Source of the DNA: Paracoccus albus
GTDB taxonomy: Bacteria > Pseudomonadota > Alphaproteobacteria > Rhodobacterales > Rhodobacteraceae
NCBI RefSeq assembly: GCF_027913035.1
Contig: NZ_CP115778.1
Coordinates: forward strand, 1-64,000
DNA length: 64,000 nt
Reading direction: 5' to 3'
This document shows positions 20,763 to 28,811 of the stretch, one piece after another (position 1 is the stretch's first letter; every line of letters begins with the position of its first letter). The notes under the pieces were generated by a model. The model was not told the DNA's origin. It searched no databases and saw only the letters and a program-made list of their open reading frames with translations. The position numbers and the translations under genes were made by a program.

Positions 20763-21101
20763 ATGACCACGAACTGCATCAAATTCACCAGCGCCGACAT
20801 CGAAACCGCCAAGGGCACAGGCTCCATCTCGACCCTGACCTTCGACCTCGACATCTCGGTCGAACCCGTCGCGAGCACGAACCCGATGGCCCCCACGCAC
20901 CGCGTCCTCGGCCGCTCCCCGCGCGGCAAGCTGGTCGAGTGCGGCGGCATCTGGAAAAAGCAGAACAAGGAGACCGGCGCCGACTACTACACGCTGACCA
21001 TCCGCGACCACGGCTTCAACGCCAATCTCGGCAAGGCCGCGAACCAGGACGATCTGTCCCTGCAGGCCGTCATCCCCTGGGGTCCCAAAGACGCAGCCTA
21101 A
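20763..21101 (+). CDS. DUF736 family protein
   Basis: 112-residue DUF736 protein, a small family typical of alphaproteobacterial conjugative plasmids and integrative elements. It contains GSISTLTFDLDISVEPV near the N terminus, then HRVLGRSPRGKLVECGGIWK and a C-terminal YYTLTIRDHGFNANLGKAA. AAGGAGAAG lies 6 nt upstream of the ATG. The frame is open far upstream, but the site and family length fix this start. Function is unknown; the family is usually encoded near tra/mob genes, as here. A hairpin terminator follows the stop. Confidence 0.88.
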   Translation: MTTNCIKFTSADIETAKGTGSISTLTFDLDISVEPVASTNPMAPTHRVLGRSPRGKLVECGGIWKKQNKETGADYYTLTIRDHGFNANLGKAANQDDLSLQAVIPWGPKDAA

Positions 21102-21109
21102 GCCAACGG

Positions 21110-21131
21110 CCAGACCGCTCCGGCGGTCTGG
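21110..21131 (+). terminator. Hairpin terminator after DUF736
   Basis: CCAGACCGC-TCCG-GCGGTCTGG is a 9-bp perfect stem with a 4-nt loop, 8 bp after the stop codon, followed by CTCTTTCTTG. It resembles a rho-independent terminator with an interrupted T-run. Confidence 0.7.
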
Positions 21132-21741
21132 CTCTTTCTTGTTCCGGGGGAACTTGTCCTCGACTGGTGCACTATCGGTGTCCGAAGGATGCGGTATATT
21201 TCGGACGCGGACGCTGACACCGAGGCGGATAGTCTGACTGGATCGGTCGCAGTAGCGGCTCTGATCTTTCTGTTGAGGGACAGCGTGGATCGCACGAACC
21301 CGAGGCGGGACTGAATGTCAGCAGCGAGAACTGGCAGTCCGCTGTGCGAGGTAAGCGCACCCCTTCTCTCAGTCGAGCAACCCGTGCCTGGGTCGTCTTG
21401 GCGAAGCTCCCTGGGGCGGCGAACTCGCCCTGCGCCGCCGGCAACGAAATCGAAAATCATCGTCATGCATCCCGGGGCAACGTCTCACGTGAGGGTCACC
21501 GCCGCGCGCATTTCCGTCGACCTGTTGGCCTTTCAGATCGCTAGCCCGGGGTCGAGCGGTCGGCAACGCCGAGGGCAGGTTTCTGGACGGCTGCGCCTTG
21601 AGCGCTGCGGGGCATCGCTCACAACAAACCTGCCCCCGGCGTGCTCCATTTCATTTCGCCCCGTGCCGGGTGCAGCCCGCTCTCATGCCCCCGGTCTTTT
21701 CCACGATCCGTCCAACGACGATCAACGGAAAGGATCACACC
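21132..21741. other. Gene-free leader upstream of the 58-residue gene
   Basis: About 610 bp with no supported gene. Overlapping frames are arginine/serine/proline-rich translations of GC-rich DNA. Together with 19858-20762 it gives two long untranslated leaders in front of two short plus-strand genes. Confidence 0.4.
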
Positions 21742-21918
21742 ATGACGCTCGAACAATCCATCGACCTCGCCGAACTGCAAGCCGACATGGCCTTCGAGGC
21801 CTACCTCGCCGCCTTCGATGAAGACGCCCATCCACAGACCCTCGACAGCCTCGAGACCGAGGCGCTGATCGCCCGCAGCCGCTACGACGACCTGCGCTCT
21901 CAGGGACTGGGTCACTGA
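21742..21918 (+). CDS. Conserved-looking 58-residue acidic protein
   Basis: Small acidic helical protein, 58 residues, opening MTLEQSIDLAELQADMAFEA and containing about 11 Asp/Glu. The ATG is preceded by GGAAAGGA, a reasonable ribosome-binding site, and the stop is followed at once by a strong hairpin, so the unit looks like a real gene with its own ends. I do not recognise the family. It lies between DUF736 and the probable oriT, in the presumed leading region. Small acidic leading-region proteins can be DNA mimics or anti-defence factors, but nothing in this sequence shows that directly. Confidence 0.6.
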   Translation: MTLEQSIDLAELQADMAFEAYLAAFDEDAHPQTLDSLETEALIARSRYDDLRSQGLGH

Positions 21919-21923
21919 CCCAG

Positions 21924-21957
21924 AGACCCCTGCGGGTCTTCGGATCCGCAGGGGTCT
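21924..21957 (+). terminator. Strong hairpin after the 58-residue gene
   Basis: AGACCCCTGCGG and CCGCAGGGGTCT form a perfect 12-bp stem with a 10-nt loop, starting 6 bp after the stop. There is no clean T-run, so it may terminate imperfectly or in both directions. Confidence 0.6.
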
Positions 21958-22330
21958 GACGCTGTCTTTCAGAAGCTTCGTGACGCCCTCAGAGGGTGTG
22001 ACCCGCGCCATCCAGCACGGGCCATTTTCGTGTACCTGGTGCCCGATCCGTGACTGGCTCGCGCGCTCGGATTGCCTGACATCGCGTGCGTCTTGAACAC
22101 AAGTTTCGGAAGCTTTTGCGACCTGGTTGTCCTGCACCGATGAGGGCGGACCCCGTTCCATGTCGCGCCGCGGCGAGGGGTCTCGATGACGCCCAATGCC
22201 AGCAAAAAGACACAACATGCAAAACGTAATATTGCGCAATGTGATGTATTGAAGTATAAGCGAAGGAGAGAAGGAAGACGTTGGCAGGATATGGCCAATG
22301 TTTGCACATTTTGTCCGAGGGGTCTGACCC
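21958..22330. other. Probable oriT region upstream of the mobilisation genes
   Basis: A 370-bp gene-free stretch whose right half (22200-22330) is clearly more A/T-rich than its surroundings. On the minus strand, ATATCCTGC (22292-22284) matches the nick consensus of VirD2/TraI-type (MOBP) relaxases. It is bracketed by TTGGC (22281-22285) and GCCAA (22294-22298). A TTGCGCAA palindrome lies near 22233. The site is 39 bp before the accessory gene and on the same side as the relaxase gene. Nicking here would send the minus strand, with DUF736 and the defence genes entering first and the mob/tra genes last. Confidence 0.55.
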
Positions 22331-23053
22331 GTGCCGAGGCCAGCAAAAAACCTGAAGCTTGAAGAGCGCATCGAAGTGGCGCGGCGCTTCGCGGCGGGCG
22401 AAAGCGCGAAGGACCTGGCGGCGGCATTTGGCATCTCTCCGCGTCATGTGAACCGGCTCGCGAAAGAAGAGGCGGGCGAGGGCATTGCCGTGCGCGATCC
22501 GAGCGAAACAGTGGCGTTCAGGGCCAGCCGATCCGAGCTGGACGCCTTCGATGCGGAGTGGCGCGAACGGGGCTATGCAAACCGGTCTCAGGCACTCAAT
22601 GCGGTGCTGCGCGGTCGCTGCGGTTTCCTCGATGTACCCCGTGATCTGGTCGCGGAGTTCTGCTCCGCATGGCGTCAGGCGAAGGACGTGAGCGACGCCG
22701 GATTGGTGCTCGCCAAGGCGGTCCATCGCGGTCGGCTGGAGGTCTCGGAGGCGGACCGGGCGGTGCTGATCGAGTTGCTCGATCTGGCGCAGTCGATGAG
22801 CAGTGAGATGGGTCGGATGAAGGATGCGGCGCAGGTGCTGCGTCATCAGGAGTGGCCGAAAAAGGAAGAAGGGCAGGGGGCGGAGAGCGCGGTTCTGGAG
22901 GATGGCCAGCGCACGATCGAACGCGGTCTGAGGCTGGTGCGTGAGAGTTCCGGTTCAGAATTGGATCGCCCTTCGCTGCCTCTCGGCAAGCCTCGAACGC
23001 GAACGGCGATACCCGATGATTTTCTGAAGAACCGGAACTCTCGAAATGGCTGA
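22331..23053 (+). CDS. Relaxosome accessory DNA-binding protein
   Basis: 240 residues. The N-terminal ~50 residues form a helix-turn-helix (RFAAGESAKDLAAAFGISPR). A middle segment, ETVAFRASRSELDAFDAEW, then NRSQALNAVLR, resembles ribbon-helix-helix and MobC-type accessory factors. The start is GTG 22331, the first usable codon after the putative nick region. Its stop overlaps the relaxase start by 8 bp. The position between oriT and relaxase, and the DNA-binding motifs, support a role in recruiting the relaxase to oriT and repressing the operon. Assignment to a named family is uncertain. Confidence 0.65.
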   Translation: MPRPAKNLKLEERIEVARRFAAGESAKDLAAAFGISPRHVNRLAKEEAGEGIAVRDPSETVAFRASRSELDAFDAEWRERGYANRSQALNAVLRGRCGFLDVPRDLVAEFCSAWRQAKDVSDAGLVLAKAVHRGRLEVSEADRAVLIELLDLAQSMSSEMGRMKDAAQVLRHQEWPKKEEGQGAESAVLEDGQRTIERGLRLVRESSGSELDRPSLPLGKPRTRTAIPDDFLKNRNSRNG

Positions 23054-24974
23054 TCCGCTCGCCCTCTATACCTCGGTCATGGGGCGGCTCTGGGAAGATG
23101 AGCGCATCCGGGGTCAGGCCGCGGCGCGGATCGACGCGCGGCTGGCGGGGCGTCGGCAGGGGCGGAGTTTTGCGCGCGTCGGCTCGATGTCGGCACGCAA
23201 CGCGCTGAAGGCCGCGTCGGGTCAGAGCCGCGCGGCGGTGTTCAAACGGATCCGGGCAGGGGGCTGCAAGACGCGTGCCTCGCTTGGGGCGCAGCTCTCC
23301 TACATCAACGACAAGGCGGTCTACACTTATTCGACGATGACTAACACGCTGACCGATGCGGCGGTGCTGTCTGAGGATCAGAAAGAGGACATCATCGAGG
23401 ACTGGGCCGGGACCTGGCGCGGCTCGACCAAGCTCGGCTTCACCTCGCACATGCTGCTGTCCTTCCCGACCGACGTGACGGCAACCCAAGTCCGCGACAT
23501 CGCGATGGACTGGACGGAGCATTTCTTCGAGAGCGGCGAATACGGCGACCAGTGGGACTATGTCCTCGCGGTCCATGACGACCGGGCGCACAAGCACGCC
23601 CACATAATCCTGAATAATCGCGGCGTTGAAAACGGCACCTGGTTCTCCTGCTGGGCCGAAGGCGTGATGTCGCCGCAGCTGATGCGCGAGAAACAGGCCG
23701 AGATCGCGGAACGCTATGGCGTGATGCTCGACGCCACCACCCGGCTCGAGCGCGGCATCTTCGAGAAGCCCGCCGGGATCGAGGAGATCTACCGCGCCAA
23801 GGAAGAGGCCCGCCTGCCACGCGAGATCGTCATGACGGCCCAGGAATCTGCCATCGCGCAGGCGCAGGTGGTGGGCTTCGCCAAGGACTACAAGAACCTC
23901 GCCGACCTGCTGGACCGGATGGACCAGCGCCACATGGCGCGCGCCGTGCGCGGCATGGCGGACGGGCTCGGTTCCGGCACGCCGTGGAACTTCACCGAAG
24001 GAGAGATAGACATGAAGGACATCAAAACCGTCGGTGACGCGATCGACTATTCCGAGCGCACGATCGAGGCGCTCAGGCTCAAGGCTGAGGAACTGGATCC
24101 GGCCGAGCGTGCCGCTTTTGAAGCCAAGGCCGCTCCGATTATCGCGGACCTTTCGCAGATGGTTCCAGACCCGGAGCTGCGCGCTCGCTTTGGCAAGCAG
24201 CTCGAAGAACCCTATCCCCCGGGGGCGGGCAGCGAGGTGCTGATCGCCGCGCTTCAGTCCGGCAATGACGAAGGGCTGCGCGACGTTCTCGTGCGCGCCG
24301 AGGAGGTGGGCATGGACAGCGAGGAACTGGTGGCCCGGATCGCGGCGGGCGGCACGCGGAACTACGGCATGGCACAGGACTGGGTCGAGCGGGACATGAA
24401 CGCGGTGCTGGCGAAGGATGGTCTCAGCGTCGAGACCGCCAATGACGACCAGCTCGATGCCGCGCTGGAAAAGGTCGATGGCGTGATGGACGCGCTGATG
24501 GAGCGGGCGAAAGAGATGGGCGTCGAGATCGGCCGAACCCTTGCCGATGAGGAAGAGGCGACGCTGCCGCTCATCGACGAGGACGACCGGACGCCAAATC
24601 CCTACCTGCAGGACCTCGCCGACATGTTGCGCGATGGCAAGCTCACCGAGGAACAGGAAGAGACCATCGAGCGGACCCTGCAATCCGAGCTCTTCAAGGA
24701 GTTGGGCGAGGAGGGCCTGGCCGAGCTTCGCCGTGGCAACTACGAGGTGCTGGATGCGGCGCTGCCGAGCAAGCTCGACCAGATCACCGTCACGCAGGAA
24801 TTCCTCGAAATGACCTTTGAAGAAACTGGCGACCAGGTCTTCACCGACCGTGCCGCCGGGTTGCAGCAGGACAAGGCGACCGAAGTGGCGCGGTTGCGCG
24901 GCCAGCAGGAGGCGCAGGAGTTGGATCGCGATCTTGGCCGCGACCGCGGTCTCGATGACGAGATGGAATTCTGA
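23046..24974 (+). CDS. virD2: VirD2-like conjugative relaxase (MOBP type)
   Basis: 642-residue relaxase that would nick oriT and stay on the 5' end of the transferred strand. CKTRASLGAQLSYINDKA (residues 74-91) aligns by eye with the VirD2 motif I region, making Tyr86 the likely nucleophile. The metal-binding histidine motif is HDDRAHKHAHIILNN (about residues 176-190). The long C-terminal part (from about 340) is acidic and helical and probably carries the secretion signal and contacts with the coupling protein. The start overlaps the accessory gene; the coupling-protein gene follows after 14 bp. Confidence 0.88.
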   Translation: MADPLALYTSVMGRLWEDERIRGQAAARIDARLAGRRQGRSFARVGSMSARNALKAASGQSRAAVFKRIRAGGCKTRASLGAQLSYINDKAVYTYSTMTNTLTDAAVLSEDQKEDIIEDWAGTWRGSTKLGFTSHMLLSFPTDVTATQVRDIAMDWTEHFFESGEYGDQWDYVLAVHDDRAHKHAHIILNNRGVENGTWFSCWAEGVMSPQLMREKQAEIAERYGVMLDATTRLERGIFEKPAGIEEIYRAKEEARLPREIVMTAQESAIAQAQVVGFAKDYKNLADLLDRMDQRHMARAVRGMADGLGSGTPWNFTEGEIDMKDIKTVGDAIDYSERTIEALRLKAEELDPAERAAFEAKAAPIIADLSQMVPDPELRARFGKQLEEPYPPGAGSEVLIAALQSGNDEGLRDVLVRAEEVGMDSEELVARIAAGGTRNYGMAQDWVERDMNAVLAKDGLSVETANDDQLDAALEKVDGVMDALMERAKEMGVEIGRTLADEEEATLPLIDEDDRTPNPYLQDLADMLRDGKLTEEQEETIERTLQSELFKELGEEGLAELRRGNYEVLDAALPSKLDQITVTQEFLEMTFEETGDQVFTDRAAGLQQDKATEVARLRGQQEAQELDRDLGRDRGLDDEMEF

Positions 24975-24988
24975 GGGAGATGACCACC

Positions 24989-26902
24989 ATGACCAAGACA
25001 CTTCCCCTCTGGGCCGCGCTCCTCTTCGGCGTGATCTGCGGCGCTGTCATCGGCACCATCGTTGCCGCCTTCTACCTGACCCTGGCCCTGAAAACCGGCT
25101 TCGGCAGTTTCGACATGTTGGCGCTCTGGAAGGCCAGCGCCGCAACACGCGCGGCACATCCTGAGGCCTTTAAGGTGGGGTTTGGCGCCGTCGGCTTCGG
25201 AGCCATCGGGCTTGGCGCCCTGGCGCTGGCCTGGACCTGGAAAAAGGAGAGAGACGACTATGGTTCGGCCCATTGGCAGACAAAGGCGGAGTTGAAGAAG
25301 AACGACATGTTGCAGGCGCCGGGCAAGGGCTTCGTCTGCGGCAAGCTTGGCGCGCCGCGTTTGAAAGCCGAGTTCATATCCTCGACCACGATCCCGCATG
25401 TGATGATGGTGGCGCCCACCCGCGCGGGTAAGGGCGTCGGCTTCGTGATCCCGAACCTTCTGAGCTTCGCGGGCTCGGTCGTGGTGCTCGACGTGAAGGG
25501 CGAGAACTTCGAGAAGACTGCACGGCTCCGGGCGTTGAACGGAGACGAGGTCTATCGCTTCAGCCCCTTCGACTGGGCCAATGCCACGCATCGCTACAAC
25601 CCGCTTGCGCGGATCGCGAAGGCCCCGACATTCGCGCAGCGCTTCACCGAGGTCTCGATCCTGGCCGACCTCTTCCTCGACAAGGACAACAAGACGCTCG
25701 ACACCTTCTCCGAGGCCGGCAAGTCGATCTTTGTCGCGGCCTGCCTGCTGGCGATCCAGCGCGGCACACCGAACCTTGGCGAGGTGAACAAGATCGTCGC
25801 CGGGGGCGAGTACAAGAACGCGCAATACAAGACCTATGCAGACGAGGCCGAGGAAGACATCCTGCGCGAGCTCTGGACCAACGCGGCCTCGGCCTCATCG
25901 CGCCTGCTGACCTCGAACATTCAGGCGCTGATGACGGCCGGCCTCAAGCAATGGGACAACCCGGCGGTGCGCTCGGCCACAGAGGCGAGTGATTTCGATT
26001 TCTCGACCTTCCGCAAGACCTCACAGTCGCTCTACATCGCGGTCTCCGAGGATCACATCGCCACCCTCGCCCCGCTCCTGCGTCTGATGTTCGCCGATCT
26101 CATCGCGTCGATCCGGCTGAACGAGCCCGGCCCGGATGAGCCCTGGCCTGTCATGATGATGATCGACGAATTCCAGCAGATGGGGGCCATGCCCTATCTC
26201 GAGCGCGCGATCCATTCGCTGGCAAGCTATGGCGGCCGCGTCGCGATGATTGCGCAGTCGCTGGCCTCGCTAGACCGGATCTACGGCCCCGAGGGTCGCG
26301 AAAGCCTCGAGAACGGGGCGGGGCTCAAGCTCTACATCACCCCGCGTGACCAGCGCACTGTAAAAGAGGTTTCGGCCGCGGTCGGCAGCACCACCCGCGA
26401 GGCGGTCACCCGGATGTATGGCCGCAACAAAGGATTCCTCGGCGCGACTTCGACGTCAGAGCGGCTGGAAGAGCGACCGCTTCTGTCCGAAACAGAGGCG
26501 CGCTTGATGGACCCCGACGAGGTCATCATCCTCGCCTCGCCCCAGCATCCGATCAAGGCGAGCCGGATCAAGTATTACGATGATCCCTTCTTCAAGGGGA
26601 TGTTGATCCGCCAGGAGGGCAAGCCGTTCCCCTATCCGCCGTGTGTGAAGGGCGTGGGGCCTTGGGGTAACGACGGTAGTGATAATGCCGGCGCAGACGA
26701 GCAGGCGAAACCAACCGAACGCGCATCAGTCCGGGACCGATCACAGCGGCGCGAAGCGCGCACGATGAGCGTATTGGCGATGGAGGCGGGGCGCGGGCAG
26801 CCCGAGCTCGAGACGCTCGACCGGGAAGCTGCCGTGCCGAAGGAATGGGAGGCAGCGCTCGACCGGCAGGAGGATTTCATTGAGGAGTTATTGGGTGGAT
26901 GA
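24989..26902 (+). CDS. virD4: VirD4/TraG-type coupling protein
   Basis: 637-residue coupling ATPase that links the relaxosome to the secretion channel. Two N-terminal membrane segments (about residues 4-30 and 58-80) are followed by Walker A in APTRAGKGVGF (about 142) and Walker B in MMMIDEFQQMG (about 390). DVKGENFEKTARLRA and LASYGGRVAMIAQSLASL are further family signatures. GAGGGAG lies directly against the ATG at 24980 but 9 nt before the ATG at 24989, so 24989 is the likely start. It is the last gene of the mobilisation operon; the virB operon is 9 kb away on the opposite strand. Confidence 0.92.
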   Translation: MTKTLPLWAALLFGVICGAVIGTIVAAFYLTLALKTGFGSFDMLALWKASAATRAAHPEAFKVGFGAVGFGAIGLGALALAWTWKKERDDYGSAHWQTKAELKKNDMLQAPGKGFVCGKLGAPRLKAEFISSTTIPHVMMVAPTRAGKGVGFVIPNLLSFAGSVVVLDVKGENFEKTARLRALNGDEVYRFSPFDWANATHRYNPLARIAKAPTFAQRFTEVSILADLFLDKDNKTLDTFSEAGKSIFVAACLLAIQRGTPNLGEVNKIVAGGEYKNAQYKTYADEAEEDILRELWTNAASASSRLLTSNIQALMTAGLKQWDNPAVRSATEASDFDFSTFRKTSQSLYIAVSEDHIATLAPLLRLMFADLIASIRLNEPGPDEPWPVMMMIDEFQQMGAMPYLERAIHSLASYGGRVAMIAQSLASLDRIYGPEGRESLENGAGLKLYITPRDQRTVKEVSAAVGSTTREAVTRMYGRNKGFLGATSTSERLEERPLLSETEARLMDPDEVIILASPQHPIKASRIKYYDDPFFKGMLIRQEGKPFPYPPCVKGVGPWGNDGSDNAGADEQAKPTERASVRDRSQRREARTMSVLAMEAGRGQPELETLDREAAVPKEWEAALDRQEDFIEELLGG

Positions 26903-26971
26903 GGGTGGTCACGTTGTGAAACGTCCAAAGGACAGGTGTGCGAATTGCAGTAGGCGACAATTGTAGTGCGC

Positions 26972-27700
26972 TCACCCATAGTCTTCTGCGTCTACAAAAC
27001 CTTGTCGGTCGCTGCCGCAGGCTCCGCCAGGAATTGAAGCGGCGCCACTAGGCATGCCAAACTGATGGCACCACTCGCCATCGTCCCCAGCGTGCACGCA
27101 GCCGGTGCAACCTGTCTCGCGGTCTTCATTCAAGCGGTGGATGCGGTCGTGACAGTCGCCACACAATGCCACTAGTTCGAACAGAAACTCGCTACCCCAA
27201 TTGCGATAACTGAGGTGATGTACCTCGGCTGCTCGCGCTTTGCGGCACCCCTCGCATAGGCCAGCAGCACGATCCATCACTAGCGATCGCCGTTCGGCCC
27301 ACTCGCGGGATGCAAGATAGTCGGCATGAGATCTTTGGAAGTATGATTTGCCCTCAACACTGCCGCGCCACCGGCTCTCTTGGATGGCGACGTAGCGGCG
27401 GCGCACTGTGTCCCACTCGCCCTTCCGTTTCGCCTCGTAGTCCGGGTTGTGCGCTTCGTCGATCTCGGGCAATAGTTCAGTCTCGGTCGTGCGCTTCACC
27501 GGGTTGCCCAGAAGCAAGCCGCAGTCGAGGCACTGCTTTTTGACGATTGGCCCGCCGCCCTTGTTGAAGCCACGACGAAGTTCGCTGCGCGTGTGCTGGC
27601 ACTCGGTCGCGTTAAAAGCGTTCACCTCTTTCGCATATCGCTCTGCAAGATCGCGATCCAAGGGGACGCGCTGGTTGGTGTCGGGATCAAGTATTGCCAT
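26972..27700 (-). CDS. HNH endonuclease family protein
   Basis: 242 residues. The HNH core is in the second half: CEGCRKARAAEVHHLSY, then LVALCGDCHDRIHRL, with two CxxC pairs for structural zinc and the catalytic HH and later H. A CLDCGLLLG segment near residue 58 may form another zinc site, and the C terminus has CTGCVHAGDDGEWCHQFG. It is convergent with the coupling-protein gene and may be a stand-alone mobile or defence nuclease. No adjacent methylase is seen. A 9-bp inverted repeat lies about 90 bp upstream. Confidence 0.75.
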   Translation of the reverse strand: MAILDPDTNQRVPLDRDLAERYAKEVNAFNATECQHTRSELRRGFNKGGGPIVKKQCLDCGLLLGNPVKRTTETELLPEIDEAHNPDYEAKRKGEWDTVRRRYVAIQESRWRGSVEGKSYFQRSHADYLASREWAERRSLVMDRAAGLCEGCRKARAAEVHHLSYRNWGSEFLFELVALCGDCHDRIHRLNEDRETGCTGCVHAGDDGEWCHQFGMPSGAASIPGGACGSDRQGFVDAEDYG

Positions 27701-27786
27701 GTGTCATCTCGCCTCGCTCGTCCATGAACTGTTTTGTCGCCGCCCACCCCCCCCTAGGTCGTCAGAGTGAAACCTGAAAAATATTT

Positions 27787-27815
27787 GACCAAGGTAGATG
27801 CTATTGACCTTGGTC
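27787..27815. repeat. Inverted repeat between the HNH and WYL genes
   Basis: GACCAAGGT (27787-27795) and ACCTTGGTC (27807-27815) form a perfect 9-bp inverted repeat with an 11-nt centre. It is downstream of the WYL regulator and upstream of the HNH gene, both on the minus strand, so it could end one transcript or regulate the other. No T-run follows. Confidence 0.45.
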
Positions 27816-27947
27816 GACCCATTCCCGCCACTCGCTTCCAGCGAGCAACGCGACTGTGCGAATTTCGAAGAGCGAATGGGGCATCATATTCAGTCCTTAA
27901 AGCTCAATTCCGGAGTTGGTCAGAACTTCACCTTTCGAAAAGACCAT

Positions 27948-28769
27948 TCATGCATTCACCTCTTCAACTGTTTCCAATTCCAAACGCGCCTTTTCCTGGT
28001 TCAGTCGCCATCGTCTAACGACATAAAACACGAGCGCCTTGCGCGTTTCGATCAGTAAGTGCGTCTTTTCGTCAAAGCCATACTCTAGCCGGACGGCTCG
28101 CGCTTGTGCATCGGATAGATCTGAACGCGGGCGTATCCACATGCGCACCAAGCTGTTCCAGTCCGTGTCAAAAGGCAGGGGAGCAGGCCGCTCCCGCGTT
28201 TTCATCTCAGTTTGTCTCGTTATTCGTATTGGGAGATAATCGCGGTACGCCTCGTGATTATAGCTCCAGGCGCGGAGATAAATTGCCTCTCCGTCAAAAT
28301 GGAACTGAACTGGACTGATCCACTGCGGGTCGGATAGGCCGCTTGTCATCGAGGTGTAGGTAATCTGGATGTCGCGTTCGCCCATCCTGGCGCGGTAGAG
28401 TTGTGCGACAACGGTGGAATCCATCACGCGAGTGGGAAGCGGGATGCTCGCGCCAAGCGATGTCGCCTTGCTATCAAGTAATTCGAAAACTTGTTCCGGG
28501 CCAGCCTCAGTCAATGCGCAGTGGTCGCCGGTCGAGAAATAGGCCTTCACTGCGGCATCGTAGACCGGTGGCGTATTCGTCAGAGAAAGATAGGTTCGAA
28601 AGTCAACCGCAGCCTGTGCCATCGAGATATTGAAGCGTTCGATCAAGTCGCGGCGGTTCGCCTGACCTCTCCAGGTCAGACATTGGTCGAGGAACAAAAT
28701 TCGCTCGCGTTGCGCGTGTTTGAGGGCTTTCAGGCTCATACGCCGAGTAATACTTGACTCCGCTCGCAT
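27948..28769 (-). CDS. WYL-domain transcriptional regulator (BrxR/CapW-like)
   Basis: About 273 residues. The N-terminal winged helix-turn-helix contains RERILFLDQCLTWRGQANRR and FNISMAQAAVDFRTYL. This is followed by PPVYDAAVKAYF, the arrangement seen in BrxR and CapW regulators of BREX and CBASS systems. A WYL-type domain follows (WISPVQFHFDGEAIYLRAWS, then YRDYLPIRI), and a C-terminal WCX-like part ends the protein. The frame is open much further upstream, but that is antisense to sbcD. ATG 28769 or 28739 is likely; neither has a strong ribosome-binding site. It diverges from sbcD across a gap with a 12-bp palindrome, so it probably represses the sbcCD cassette and itself. Confidence 0.78.
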   Translation of the reverse strand: MRAESSITRRMSLKALKHAQRERILFLDQCLTWRGQANRRDLIERFNISMAQAAVDFRTYLSLTNTPPVYDAAVKAYFSTGDHCALTEAGPEQVFELLDSKATSLGASIPLPTRVMDSTVVAQLYRARMGERDIQITYTSMTSGLSDPQWISPVQFHFDGEAIYLRAWSYNHEAYRDYLPIRITRQTEMKTRERPAPLPFDTDWNSLVRMWIRPRSDLSDAQARAVRLEYGFDEKTHLLIETRKALVFYVVRRWRLNQEKARLELETVEEVNA

Positions 28770-28783
28770 AGTCCATACATTTA

Positions 28784-28795
28784 CTATACGTATAG
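28784..28795. promoter_or_regulatory. 12-bp palindrome between WYL regulator and sbcD
   Basis: CTATACGTATAG is a perfect palindrome, 14 bp upstream of ATG 28769 on one side and 16 bp before sbcD on the other. It is the natural operator for the divergently encoded WYL regulator. Confidence 0.6.
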
Positions 28796-28811
28796 AAAAT
28801 GGATTGATCTG

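Noticed and set aside
19881..21101. Upstream extension of DUF736 to a 406-residue protein
   Set aside because: The added ~294 residues are low-complexity and unlike any family, while a good ribosome-binding site and the family length fix the start at 20763.
22596..25001. 801-codon open frame on the minus strand
   Set aside because: Antisense to the accessory and relaxase genes, with Leu/Val/Arg-rich translation typical of the complement of GC-rich coding DNA; the plus-strand proteins have clear motifs.
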